Source: Canna indica (taxonomy: Eukaryota > Streptophyta > Magnoliopsida > Zingiberales > Cannaceae). Taken from it: a stretch of 64,000 bases of DNA. The notes below the pieces were generated by a model that saw nothing but the letters and a program-made list of their open reading frames with translations, did not search any database and was not told the DNA's origin. Positions 53,056 through 64,000 of the stretch are shown here, one piece after another. The stretch spans positions 7,132,501-7,196,500 of the forward strand of contig CP136895.1 of assembly GCA_034359265.1 (NCBI GenBank), in the 5' to 3' direction. Position 1 is the stretch's first letter. Each line of letters starts with the position of its first letter. The translations under genes and the position numbers were made by a program.

Positions 53056-53961
53056 TAAGTTTATATAGGGCACGCGGTCGCGCCCGACCCTTCTTCCTCC
53101 CGCTGCTGCCGCCGCCGCCTCCTGCACCCGCCTCTCGCCGCTGCTGTCGATGTCGACGACGCCTCTTCCTCCTCCCGCTGCTGCCGACATTGTCAGGTAT
53201 ACCTCGCCGACCGGCCGTCTCTTCCCGTTGCGGCCGACGGGAAATCTGATCGAAACCCTAAAACTAGGGTTTCGATCGGCGGCGATCGGCCGATGGCCGC
53301 CGCCGGACCTTGTACAGTGGCCGGACAATGTGTCCGGCCACTGTACGCCGGCGCCGGAGTCCACCTGACTCCGGCGCCGAAATTTGTAGATTAATATATA
53401 TTTTTTAATTGTTTAATTTGTTAGATTAATTATTAGGGTTTAGATTAATTTCGGAATTGTCCACTTCGGACGCGCGCCGGAATCGTCCAATATGGACTCG
53501 AACTGTCTCGAAACATTTAGAAAATAATCATCCATCCGACGAGTTGATATGTTTCACGTACACATCGACGAGTCGGATATGATTTAGCAAAACCTTAGAT
53601 CCGTTCGGGGATTGTATGTTCGTGTAAAAGAAGTAGATGATCTTTTATACGACGTACAATTCTTGAATTATCCCTGATTGGACAATTTGGGAATATAGTT
53701 ATTTGTACTGCACTTACGTTTTTATTTTAACTGTTAACTAATTATTCTAAATTTCGGCAACATCTCTCTTGTTCTCCGATACGCGCCCAGATGATATGCG
53801 TATTCGGAGAACTATAGGGAGATGCTGCCGAAATTTAGAATAATTAGTTAACAGTTAAAATAAAAACGTAAGTGCAGTTCAAATAACATAAATCCCGAAT
53901 GGAATAGGACAATCTCACCTAAATACACTAACCAAAGAAATTGTCATTGATTGACAGAATC

Positions 53962-56900
53962 ATGTCGGCTGATCGAAGTTGGATGTACCGACGTCTTGAT
54001 CGTGGAGCTTTAACGAATGAGTTTCGATTAGGCGTAACGTACTTCCTAAATTTCGCCTATTCGAATCGGAATTTCGTTAGCATCGGTGATCAAATCCGAT
54101 GTCCGTGCCGCATTTCTTCGAATGGACGATTTTTGGATCGGGAGACTGTCACTCTGCATCTATATAGCAAAGGATTTGCACCAAGATATTTTCTATGGAC
54201 TTGTCATGGGGAGTCACGCGAAGTCGGGACGTCGAGCAATCCTGTCGTTTAGACATATGGTGAATCTTCCTCTGCTGGTGCTTCTTCATCCAATCAATGT
54301 AATCCTTATAGAACTATGATACTCGATAGTCTTGGGGGTCAATTCCACCTGAATGATAATGTTGATCGGCCAGTTCTTCAGACATCAGTCCCATCAGATA
54401 CTACAGCGGTTGATATCACAGAAGTACAAACTGCGGTAGAGATTAAATTAACGAATAAAGAAGCTGTAGAATTTTACGAGATGTTGAAAGCTGCTGATGA
54501 ACCTTTGTATGAGAATTGTCCTAAATACACTAGGTTTTCAGCAATGACACAGCTCTTAAACATCAAGGCCGATTGTAATATCAGCGGAGTTGCGTATGAT
54601 CGGATTGCTGGATTGATTAATGGAATGCTGCCTACTGATAACAAGTTTTAGCCAACTTTTTATAAGACTAAAAAGCTAATGAGAAATTTGGGGCTTGGGT
54701 ACGAAAAAATACATGCGTGCCAAAATAACTGCATTTTATATTATAAAGAAAATGTGCAGTTGGATAAATGCCCCCTGTATGTCAACACCCTCGTTACAAG
54801 GAGAAGAAATCGGTCCGACAGAAAAATATCCCGTTTAAGGTGCTTCGGTATTTTCCACTAACACCGAGGCTTCAAAGATTATTCATGTCGGAAAAGATAG
54901 CCCCCTACATGAGTTGGCATGCAAGAAGTCGTGATGATACAGTAATGACTCATCCATCTGACAATGAAGCATGGAAACATTTGGATACATGTTATCCTTC
55001 ATTTGCTAGGGATACTAGAAATATCATATTGGGATTGTGCACAGATGATTTTAATCCGTTTGGACATTCTGCAACTCCTTATTCAGTTTGGCCAGTGCTG
55101 CTGACAGTTTATAATTTGCCACCGTCAATGTGCATGAAAGATGAATTTATTTATCTTTCGATGATTATTCCGGGTCCTAAGGGTCCGCGAAAAGAAATTG
55201 ACATATTTCTCAGACCCTTGATAGATGAATTGAAAACATTGTGGACTGAGGGAGCTGTCACTTATGATTGTCATCGGAAGCAAAACTTCAATTTAAAGGC
55301 CGCGGTCTTGTGGACAATCAATGATTTCCCGGCGTACGGCATGTTGTCAGGTTGGAGCACTCACGGCCGACTCTCTTGTCCGTATTGTATGGAACACTCT
55401 AAATCAATCAGTTTTCAGAACGGACGAAAAATTTCATTCTTTGATTATCATCGTCGATTCCTACCGGTTAATCATCAGTATCGAAGGAATCGTAATAAAT
55501 TTACTAAGGGCAGAGTCGAAAGAGATGGGCCACCACCGGTGTTGTCTGGTGAACAAATGTTGGCACGTGTTTCAGCACTTCCAGATATAGTATTTGGTCG
55601 CAATGAAAGAGTGTCAGGTTTTGGTCAAACACATAACTGGGTGAAACAAAGTATCTTTTGGGAATTGCCCTATTGGAGTTCATTATTGATTCGACATAAT
55701 TTAGATGTCATGCACATTGAAAAAAATATGTTTGATAATATTTTCAACACTTTGATGGATATTTCCGGAAAAACTAAAGATAATGTCAAAGCCCGACATG
55801 ATATGAAAATACTTTGTAAAAGACCAGAGTTGGAGTTACAAAAGGTCAACGGACGATATCTGAAACCGAATGCCCTATATGTGTTAAATAAACAACAGAT
55901 CAAAGATGTTTGTCAATGGGTAAAAGAACTCAGATTACCCGATGGATATGCTTCAAACTTATCTTGATGTGTGAACGTCGATGATTGCAAAATATCAGGG
56001 ATGAAGAGCTATGATTGTCATGTATTCATGCAGAGATTACTTCCGATCGCATTTCGAGATCTTCTACCTGATAATATTTGGGGTCCGTTGACTGAATTAA
56101 GTATGTTTTTTAGAAACATCTGTGCAAATGTCCTTCGAGTCGAAGATATGTCAACACTTGAAAATAATATTATTGAAATCATATGCAAGCTGGAGCAGTT
56201 TTTCCCTCCTGCATTTTTTGACTCAATGGAGCATCTACCGATACACTTGGCATACGAGGCACGAGTTGGTGGCCCCGTTCAATATCGGTGGATGTACTTA
56301 TTTGGAAGATACATGAATCATCTGAAGAAAAAAGTAAAGAACACCGCAGCTGTTGAAGGATCAATATCTGAATCGTATATCATCCAAGAAATTTCAACAT
56401 TCTGCTCATTTTACTTTGAATCGACAGTACAGACAAGATTTGATCGTCTTCCACGTAACGACGACGGGGGTGTTCGATATTCAGATGGACGTTTAAATAT
56501 ATTTTGTCACTCTGGTCGTGCTTTTGGTTCTCGTCCATCTCGACACTTAAGCGATGAAGAGTATCATTTGGCACACTTGTATGTATTACTCAATTATCCA
56601 GAGATTGAACAATTCATTGAAATATTTGACATTGAGATGGTGCAAAAATACTCTATTCACAACGATGAAGAATTGGAGAGATTACGGAATCGTGATTTCC
56701 CTACTTAGATTCATACTTACAGCAAAGATCACAGAGCTGAAATAGATGAAAGAATATTTGAGTTTGTTAGTGGACCGTCGCGACTTGTGTCGTGCTATAG
56801 CTGATATTTTGTTAATGGGTATAAATTTCACACGGTTGAATATTCATTTACAAAGAAGACGATGAATGCTGGGGTTTGTGTGAAAGGGACAACCTATGTT

Positions 56901-57431
56901 GAATGTGATATGGATTTTTATGGACTGGTGGAAGAAGTGATAGAGTTGCACTACTTCGGCTTGAAATCAGTTTTTCTATTTAGATGTCATTGGTTCGATA
57001 CAACAGAAAGGGGCATGAAAGTTCATCCAAAATACAAACTTGTTGAGGTTAATTACAAATCTAAATTGGCAGCAAATGAGCCTTTTATATTGGCATCACA
57101 AGCCGAACAAGTATATTACGTGAAATATTCAGCTCGAAATAAAGATAGAATAGATTGGCGTGTAGTCTGTATGACAAAAGGTAGAGGAAAAATTGATCCG
57201 ATAGTAGGAGAAAATGAGCTGATACCTGATATGACATATGGTTTCTATCAAGAAGATAATCCTCCTGCTATAGATCGTATTATTCCAATACTCGAGGATG
57301 CAGACACAACGTCAATTCAATTAGAAGTTGAATATGCTGATGATGACGATCATGAAATTGAGGAAGCTGGAGATGAAGAAGATGAAGAAGAGGAAGAATT
57401 CGAAGACTGTTATTCAGATGATGAGGAATAA
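53962..57431 (+). pseudogene. TNPD-like transposase of CACTA C (Transposase_21 type), disrupted
   Basis: The most complete TNPD here, nearly 1,160 codons. Domains as in CACTA B: Transpos_assoc (MSADRSWMYRRLDRGALTNE), zinc-knuckle-like KCPxCQHPRYKEKKS (absent in B), Transposase_21 (PLTPRLQRLFMSEKIAPYMS, IPGPKGPRKEIDIFLRPLID, HGRLSCPYCMEHSKS), DUF4218-like (FRDLLPDNIWGPLTELSMFF), FALL-type C-terminal part (HWFDTTERGMKVHPKYKLVE) and an acidic tail. One frameshift (near 54775) and five stops break it: TAG 54250, TAG 54649, TGA 55965, TAG 56706 and TGA 56802. The last three look like single C-to-T or G-to-A type changes relative to CACTA B or to the expected codon. Confidence 0.92.
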
Positions 57432-57506
57432 TTGTAAAGTATATATTTTATTAAATATATCTCTACTATTTATATAATAATCTGATTATATGTCTATTCG
57501 ACAGAT

Positions 57507-59047
57507 ATGTCTGGTCGTGGTTATCGACGCAGGAGAGCTTCGGAGTCTCCGATTGGTGAGACTCCAGCACTTACTCATGCTGCTGATCCTCCTGTTGTTG
57601 ATCCTCATGCCGATGATACTGCCGAGGCTAGTACATCCAGACGCAGGCGGCCACGCGGGCCGAACAGGTGGCAGCCTCCACCAGCCACAGAGTCACGTAG
57701 ATTGATTAGCGTGATTGGGGAGCGGTAATATATCATGAATTATGAATCATTACAAATTCATTATATCATAATATAATATTAAAATTTATTTTTGTTGTGC
57801 AGGTTCGAGCAAGAAGAAGTGCCGAGGAGCATTTCTTCTACTATTCGACGATATATGCACGGGGCAAGGCCTACGTGGTCTCACGTGCCTAGCGAGCACG
57901 TCGACATGTTATGGCGCGAGTTTGAGACACGTTTATTTTTTTTTTTACATACATGATGATTAATATTGGTACTGATATTATTATTTTGCAGGCTTGCTAT
58001 ACATGGGTCGAGGACCAAAGGCCCTCCATTTACGCTGCCTGGGAGGCTATTTTCCGGGCAAGGTACAACGGGCAGCTAGGGCAGGCTCGGTCCCAGGCGA
58101 TGGCCCGAGCTGGGACCACTAACATCGCGGAGACTCGAGGATACGACCCCGATTGGATTACTCCGGATATATGGGACCAGCTCGTGGGAATATGGTCGAC
58201 GGATCAATGGCAGGAGGTTTCTCGGAATGCAACTAGAAATCGCATGTCGGGGGGAGCAGCGCGTCACACCGGTGGCTCTGTTGCATTTGTAGTGCACGCG
58301 AACCGTATGGTAAGTATACCTTAATTTTAATTATATATTTTATTTGTTACTATGTGTACTAATTAATGCATTTGTTTTGTAAATGTAGACGACGGTGTCG
58401 GATGACGGGACTGTCCAGCGACCCTCCCCGATGGCGGTGTTTGAGCGGACTCACCGTCGAGCACATGGGACGGGGGAGTACACCGACAACCGCGCTGCAT
58501 ATATTATGGTAATTATATATTTGTTTAAATTATTCATTATATATTTATAATTTAAGTTTTATGATCAATATTAAACAAAAAATCAAACTCGAGTAGGAGA
58601 CCTACAACCAGACAGTGGTGCAGCGCGGGGGTACCCCCGAGGACTTTGACGCAGCAACGTGGGTCGAGGCCGCAGGTGGCTGGGACCATGGCCGCGTATA
58701 TTGGCTTCACAGATAGTGGTCATGCGCGAGCCGTACTAGGGCCACTTGGGGCACCGACCCCTCCGGTCGCTGGTGAGCAGCCGTCCACCTCTAGATCCAG
58801 TTATGATCATAGTAGCAGAATAAGGACTCTAGAGGACACGGTAGCGCGTCAGACTGAGATAATGGAGCGCCAGAGTCAGATGATGGCGTATATACAAGCT
58901 ATGCTACGCAACATGTCAAGTCATCCCAAAGTAGGCATCTCTTCGGCATCATCTAATCCATCGTCCTCGAGTCAGTCCACGCCGGTGTACACTCAAGCAC
59001 TCCAGACCCCGCCATATGATCCAGATCATCCTCCATCGTCATCGTGA
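57507..59047 (+). pseudogene. TNPA-like gene of CACTA C, five exons, one frameshift
   Basis: Exons: 57507-57724, 57803 to about 57926, 57992-58309, 58389-58508 and 58597-59047. They are collinear with those of CACTA B and encode the same motifs (RRRRPRGPNRWQPP, FEQEEVPRSISSTIRRYMHG, YTWVEDQRPSIYAAWEAIFR, GGTPEDFDAATWVEAAGG). Exon 5 has an extra T at about 58701 (VYWLH instead of VYGFA) that shifts the frame. After exon 2 the donor site reads ACACGT instead of GT. Confidence 0.85.
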
Positions 59048-59319
59048 GATTTTTTTATATTGACTTTGTTACTGAGATATTGGACTTGTTTAATTTATTT
59101 TGTTTGGATATTGATACTTCAATTTTGCATTTGAATAGTTTTTATACTATCGTTGATAATTATCAATATAAATATAATTGTTTTGATGTATATCTTGGTG
59201 TATTTGTGATGTGTGAATGAATGTGTGTATGAGTGTATGGGTGTGTGAGTTATGTATCAGATAATGTATCAATGTATCAATGGAAATTTTAAATTTTAAA
59301 TTTTTTCGTTGCCAGGTTC

Positions 59320-59670
59320 ACATCATCAGCAACGGCTTTTCTACGACCATCCGTGGGAAAGCCGTTGCTAAAAGTGTATCGAAAGCCGTTGCTGATGACC
59401 TACAGCAATGGCTTAGCGACGGGATTTTACTAACGGCGTTGCTACGGACTCAGCGGCCATTGCTATTAATGTTATCAGCAACGGCTCCGGGTCCGTGGCA
59501 AAATCGTTGCTGATAATATTGTTAGCAACGGCCCGAGCGGCCGTTGCGGATCCATTGGTAAGTTATCAGCAACACGATTTTCTGCCACGGCTCCATTGCA
59601 ACGGCTCGGCCGTTGCTGATGCTCTTCAGCAATGGCTCAGCAACGGCATCGGCCGTTGCTGATGCCCATT
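59320..59670 (+). repeat. Subterminal repeats, 3' end of CACTA C
   Basis: AGCAACGGC/GCCGTTGCT units up to the right terminus, homologous to 44285-44655. Confidence 0.85.
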
Positions 59671-59682
59671 TTTCTAGTAGTG

Positions 59683-61155
59683 TGATGCATAAGAACACAA
59701 AAAACCAACCCTGAATTCCAAAATATGAAAACTCGAAAATCACATTGAATTCACTAAGCTTAGGGAGCTCCTTGGAGGGCTATATGACCTAGACATTATC
59801 TTGATATAAAAAATGACGATAATTGTTCCTTGGGTAGAAACTAGATAACGACGTATTTTTAAAGATTTTTTGGAAGCATTTAGCCTACCCATACTTGACC
59901 CGGTAAGTTAGAAAATTTTTGTTTTCTGAAAATTTGTACTAAACCCCAAAAAGTAGATTTTGATTCTTAAGGATTTGAATTTTTAGATATTTTTATTGAA
60001 TCCAAATGGGGTGTAATCCTTATATAATATTTATATTTTAAAGTTATTAAATTAAAGTTAATAAATATTATGTAAGTAGGCTTAGCGAAGATGGAACCAA
60101 AATAAACAAAGAAACCCAAGCAAACTAGCAGTCTGCCCAGTTTTCGATCGACCGATCGATCGATCGAATATTGTTAAAAATAGGCAGTAGTTGCTTCGGT
60201 CGACCGGATCGTGGATGAGAAGAATCACGTCTCATTCGGTCGACCCTTCGGTCGACCGGACAGAGCGATTATTCTACAGAAAGCCAGCGGTCGCTCGAGC
60301 AGTCGATCGATCGGTCGACCGACGATTGATCGGCATGCGATCGAACGATGAAAATGACTAGTTTTTCGCCTGTTGACGTATTGTTTCCGTTGCAGGGCTA
60401 TAAATACCCAAACTCAGTCTTCCTTAAACAACTTTGTATCACTCTAAAAACTTCATTGAGCCATTCTTGATCAGTCTAAAGCCTTTCTTGCGCATTCCTT
60501 TTGATAACCCTAGTTTCCAAGATACACACCTTGATTTATCCTTCAAGATTTATCGATTCATCATCTCAAGGCATCAAAAGGAACTACGACTCATGTTTGG
60601 AACTAAGTATTTATTGTAGTATTTATTTGCTCCATTACTTGTATATTTTTATGATTTCTTTCACTGTATTCAAGCTTGTAAGAAGACCTAGTATTAGGTC
60701 TTGTTTGTAAGTAGTATACTTGTTGTAGAAGGAGTAAAGCCACTTGTGTAAATATAGTGTACTAAGAATAATTGAGTTGTCCCTTAGGTTGAGGTGGAAG
60801 AGTGCTCTCGGTAAGAAGACGGAGACTTCCGGGTGTGGAAGTGCCTTAGTTGAGAGTGAGACTCTTCGAGTCAAAGTCCTCTGTGTAAGGGAAATATCAT
60901 TAATCTAGTAAACTTAGTTTGGAAATTCTAAGCGGGGTGCTTAGATAGTGGAGTAGGCATTGGGGCCGAACCACAATAAATTCTTGTGTTTGCATTAATA
61001 TTCTGTATGTGCTTAATTATTTATTATTGCTTCCGTATTTAGTCACTCAACTTGTAATTTGCCTAAATAATCAAAAAATAATTATATTAGATTTATACTA
61101 ATTGATTAGTAAATATACTATTCACCCCCCTCTAGTATAGTCATTTCACCCAACA
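59683..61155 (+). mobile_element. 3' LTR of the Sirevirus-like element, second part
   Basis: Continues the LTR from 52753. From 59927 it aligns with the 5' LTR (49195-50465) and ends identically, CATTTCACCCAACA. It carries a TATA box (TATAAATA at 60399) and GGTCGACC palindrome clusters at 60145-60330. Total 3' LTR length without CACTA C is about 1.7 kb. Confidence 0.88.
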
Positions 61156-61981
61156 TCACTAACCTAGAAATTTCAGCACCCAAACACCCTCACTGACCTG
61201 GACATTTCATTAACCAAATTCCAGTAATATATTATAGACTAATCTGAAATCCCAGCATTAAATTCAACAACAAAAACATTCATGCCAAGCCGAAATTTTC
61301 AGCATACCAAGCTGAAAATTTCAACACCTAATTTTAAGCATAGTACCCGTAGACTTAGCTGATATTACAACATCATAAGACCACCTACAATGCTGGAAAT
61401 TTCCAACACTAAATACACACTACTAGCTAGAATTTTTCAGCGTGCTAAACTGATGAGTTCAGAACCAAAAACACCCCCATTAAACTGAAAATATTTAGCA
61501 TACCATGCTGAACATTTCAACATCAAAACACATCCTCTAAGCTTGAGAAGATGTTGGAGAAGACAGCCTCGACAAATAAGCGCATGATGAAGTCCCGTGG
61601 CGAACCTTCGATCCCTTGGTTTTCCTTCCCCCTTGGGCGTACGACTCTCTCCTTTATCTTGGGTAGCACGCGTCTCTTCCCCTTGGGATGTGTGCGCTGG
61701 TCCATCTCCTTTTATTTTTTCACTTAAATCTAAATGACCAAAATGCCCCCTATGTTGACTTGACTTAAGTTGGCTCTCAAATTCAACCAAATCGCATCCC
61801 GAATGGTTCTCGGACCTGACTCGAACACTAAGTCAAATTCCTAATAGATTAAGATGAATTTTCATGCGTAAGGGCCATATCTTCGATCACGATCTTCGGC
61901 GATCCACTCGATTTGCTCCGATGCACATCCCGGGTTTCTCATTGAAATTCAAAATTAATTAAAATTATCGCGGGTATTACA
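61156..61981 (-). mobile_element. Ty3/gypsy LTR, part 2 (proximal half)
   Basis: Resumes the LTR from 48970 after the duplicated TCACT. It shares GAAATTTTCAGCA motifs with part 1 and ends CGGGTATTACA (TGTAATACCCG on the minus strand). Short frames on the minus strand (around 61440-61790) show no domain. Confidence 0.8.
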
Positions 61982-61998
61982 ATCTTCCTCCCTTAGAG
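61982..61998 (-). promoter_or_regulatory. Polypurine tract of the Ty3/gypsy element
   Basis: On the minus strand CTAAGGGAGGAAGAT lies immediately before the LTR start TGTAATACCCG, the usual layout in plant chromoviruses (Tekay/Del-like). This fixes the element's orientation as minus. Confidence 0.85.
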
Positions 61999-62040
61999 AA
62001 AATCCATCATTGAATTTTAGGGTGAGCTAAGGGACTTACC
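61999..62040 (-). other. Short 3' non-coding segment between gypsy pol and polypurine tract
   Basis: About 40 bp between the last recognisable pol codons (DIREKYPYLFGN) and the polypurine tract. Confidence 0.5.
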
Positions 62041-62485
62041 ATGTTGCCAAACAGGTAAGGGTACTTCTCTCGTATATCAAGCTCAACCTCCCAAGTAGCC
62101 TATTGTCCTGAATGGTGCTCCCATCGTAGTTTTACTAACAAAACATCTTTGGACCTCAACTTTCTAATCTACCGATCCAAAATATTCACAGAGGGCTCCT
62201 CATACGAGACAACTACATCAATCTCCGTACTTTGGACTATAGAATATGGGACTCATACCTGATGTATCTCTTAAGCATAGGTACGTGGAACACTAGATGC
62301 ACTTTATCCAAGTTGGGAGGCAGGGCCAACTCATAGCCATTGTTCCTCTCCGCCCGAGGGTAGGGAATGATGTGATAAATCTGGGGCTCAATTTTCATTT
62401 CTTCCCAAATCTCACAACTCCTTTCATGAGTGACACCTTCAGAAATACCATATCTCCGAAGGCCGGTGGATTATATATGGATGAA
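62041..62485 (-). pseudogene. Ty3/gypsy pol C-terminus (integrase end / chromodomain region)
   Basis: Minus-strand frames give FGDMVFLKVSLMKGVVRFGK, NNGYELALPPNLDKVHLVFH, VPMLKRYI, EEPSVNILDR and LVKLRWEHHSG, then TWEVELDIREKYPYLF. This is the GPY/F-to-chromodomain end of gypsy integrase. Stops replace Asp/Pro, Gln and Glu positions, and a frameshift occurs after KLSPRFI. The upstream part of pol is cut off at 62485, where other sequence begins. Confidence 0.88.
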
Positions 62486-63857
62486 TGTTAGGGTTTGACA
62501 TATCTTCCATACCCTAGACACATTTGAGAGATTGTGTAACCGAATGATTTAATTGCACGCGAACTAATCACCTAAGGGGGTTCGATCCCTTGTGATTGAA
62601 TCTCACACTATTCGGGTAGTCATGATATATTGATAGACGTCAATCTTGAATTGTGAGTAAAACTACAATCATGCATGCGATGGTCACGCGATCACATTAA
62701 AGAAGTTTAATAAATGGTCGTGAAATTAATTCGTGTAGAAGGTGTTCTATCAAATTAAGTCACTCGCATGAGCACGACTCACTACCGGCATAGTGTGGGG
62801 TCCAATGGTTCACACACATACATGATTTCTCATAACAAAATTTATTGGGTAAATTTTGAATTGACAAAAAATTTTTGCTAGCACGAATAAGTCAAAACAC
62901 GATCTTTTTCTCGTGTATGGATTTTTAAAAAGGAAGTGGTCCTTTTGAATTTAGATTTTGAATTTGAATTTAAATCTTATTTAAATTCAAATAGGCTATC
63001 AGATAAATGATGAATGGTACTTCATTCAAAATTCTTATTTTTAAGGAATAGATAATCTCCTTGAAATGTTGAGTCTTCTCATCAATATTTTTTTTGGACA
63101 ATTATGTTCTAACCATGGTCGGCTAAGAGGGAATCCAAATCCCCCTAAGTGGCCAACCACATGTTCAGATAATGATCTCAACTTGAGTTATATTATGGGG
63201 CGAAAAATTAATTACGAATTAACGATGATCTTTCATCAAAAGTTGTTGCCCCTCCTCTAGAGTAATAATTACTCAAGTGCCGCCCCAAGAATCGCATAGG
63301 TGTTCTTGATTCTTTTCGGAGCCGCCACCTTTAAGGAACAAGAAAAGCGTGCAATTCTTCTCGGGTTTTGTGGTTGTCAACTTCTTCCTCTTGGAGTCCC
63401 GGGCCTCCTCTTCATCTTCCATCTTCCACCTTTGAGAAAGTCAGTGATTGAAGAAAACGTCCTTCCCTTTTAGAGTCGCTCCCGATAATAAGGTACAATG
63501 GTTCTATCCTTTGTTTATTGTTGTTGCTTCTTGTTGTTTTTTCTTTCTTCTTGGTGCCACACCTTGCTTGAAGGGTCGACCCCCCTTTTGAGCCTTGCGA
63601 AGATCGGCCATCCATAGAGCCACAACGAGTGTTTGGGTGAAGGTAAAAAGGTATTTTCCCAGTGTTACGAGAAGTCTTGGTGTGGATCACCGTTTGAGGA
63701 CGTGCGCGTGTGTGTCTTGTGCTTGGGGATCGGAGCAGCGCCTATATCTTCATGGTTGAGGTATTATTATGCACTTTCCTCTTACAATAAGCTGATCACG
63801 GGCTCTTACATCAGCATAATCTTCAGTGATCAGATTTGACATGTGGAGTTCCTAACA
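62486..63857. mobile_element. Possible LTR or other insertion interrupting the gypsy pol
   Basis: The gypsy pol homology stops abruptly at 62485. The next 1.37 kb begins TGTTAGGGTTTGAC and ends GAGTTCCTAACA, a 7-bp TGTTAGG/CCTAACA inverted terminus of LTR type. However, the flanking 5-mers differ (ATGAA, TATTA), no primer binding site follows, and pol does not resume to the right. It could be one LTR of an element continuing beyond the window, or a chance match. No coding domain is seen. Confidence 0.35.
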
Positions 63858-64000
63858 TATTAAACTAAGACTTTTTCATTCATTTGTTCAAAGAAAGAGT
63901 TTTTGTTCACATCATATTCAATAGGTAGAAATCCAGAGGAGTTATCGATTAAGTTGATACGACAATGAAGACTGTAGATGATGCAATGCATCTCTTTTGT
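63858..64000. other. Right edge; nothing recognised
   Basis: AT-rich sequence without a domain, primer binding site or polypurine tract. Confidence 0.5.

Larger units (their letters stand above)
52754..59682 (+). mobile_element. CACTA transposon C, 6,929 bp, plus orientation
   Basis: Begins CACTACTAGAAATTGAGTC and ends CTAGTAGTG, with target duplication TGA (52751-52753 and 59683-59685). Same family, size and gene order as CACTA B: subterminal repeats, TATA box, TNPD-like gene, TNPA-like gene, subterminal repeats. It is inserted in the 3' LTR of the Sirevirus-like element. Close similarity to B suggests recent movement of the family. Confidence 0.97.

Overview
This is nuclear DNA of a flowering plant. 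It holds plant-type genes with introns, Ty1/copia (Sirevirus-like) and Ty3/gypsy retrotransposons, an L1-type LINE, four CACTA transposons, a hAT transposon, gene-capturing Mutator-like elements (Pack-MULEs) and many MITEs in an AT-rich background. GC-rich exons (the gene at 14125-14943 and the captured gene pieces) suggest a monocot, but that is an inference; no species can be named.

Layout. 1-900: first exon of a STE20-type protein kinase (minus strand) whose remainder lies beyond the left edge. 900-4200: AT-rich spacer with MITEs, a tandem SINE-like pair and a fold-back MITE. 4241-6230 and 9703-11118: two Pack-MULEs of one family, carrying pieces of pyruvate decarboxylase, and of a glutamate receptor-like gene plus a lectin receptor kinase. 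Between them is a 5'-truncated LINE with an 18-bp target duplication (7382-8982). 12434-13206: a near-perfect 240-bp-arm hairpin with tandem repeats. 14125-14943: an intact-looking gene of the At1g01500-like family. 16126-20030: tandem repeats, a hAT MITE and three fold-back elements. 20703-21302: an intact three-exon cytochrome b5 gene. 22823-25228: a hAT transposase killed only by five in-frame stops.

25510-32345 is a nest: a degenerate inverted-repeat element holds a third Pack-MULE (25754-32174, perfect 9-bp TSD) with pieces of a UDP-glycosyltransferase, a cystatin and an SKU5-like gene, and this in turn holds a 3.95-kb CACTA element (A). 35097-46457 is an old CACTA element (D) with a younger one (B, 37695-44667) inserted in an intron of its TNPA gene. 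46990-62485 is another nest: a LINE fragment is interrupted by a minus-strand Ty3/gypsy LTR, which is split by a TRIM/Sirevirus composite (48976-61155), whose 3' LTR is split by CACTA C (52754-59682). A possible further LTR fills 62486-63857.

Only three loci look like functional host genes: the kinase exon, the At1g01500-like gene and cytochrome b5. All else identified is mobile DNA or gene fragments moved by it. CACTA A, B and C are one family with two genes each (TNPD-like transposase, Pfam Transposase_21 type; TNPA-like protein, Transposase_24 type). They share an identical early stop codon and a damaged splice donor, so the copies seen here probably descend from an already defective source or depend on helper elements elsewhere.
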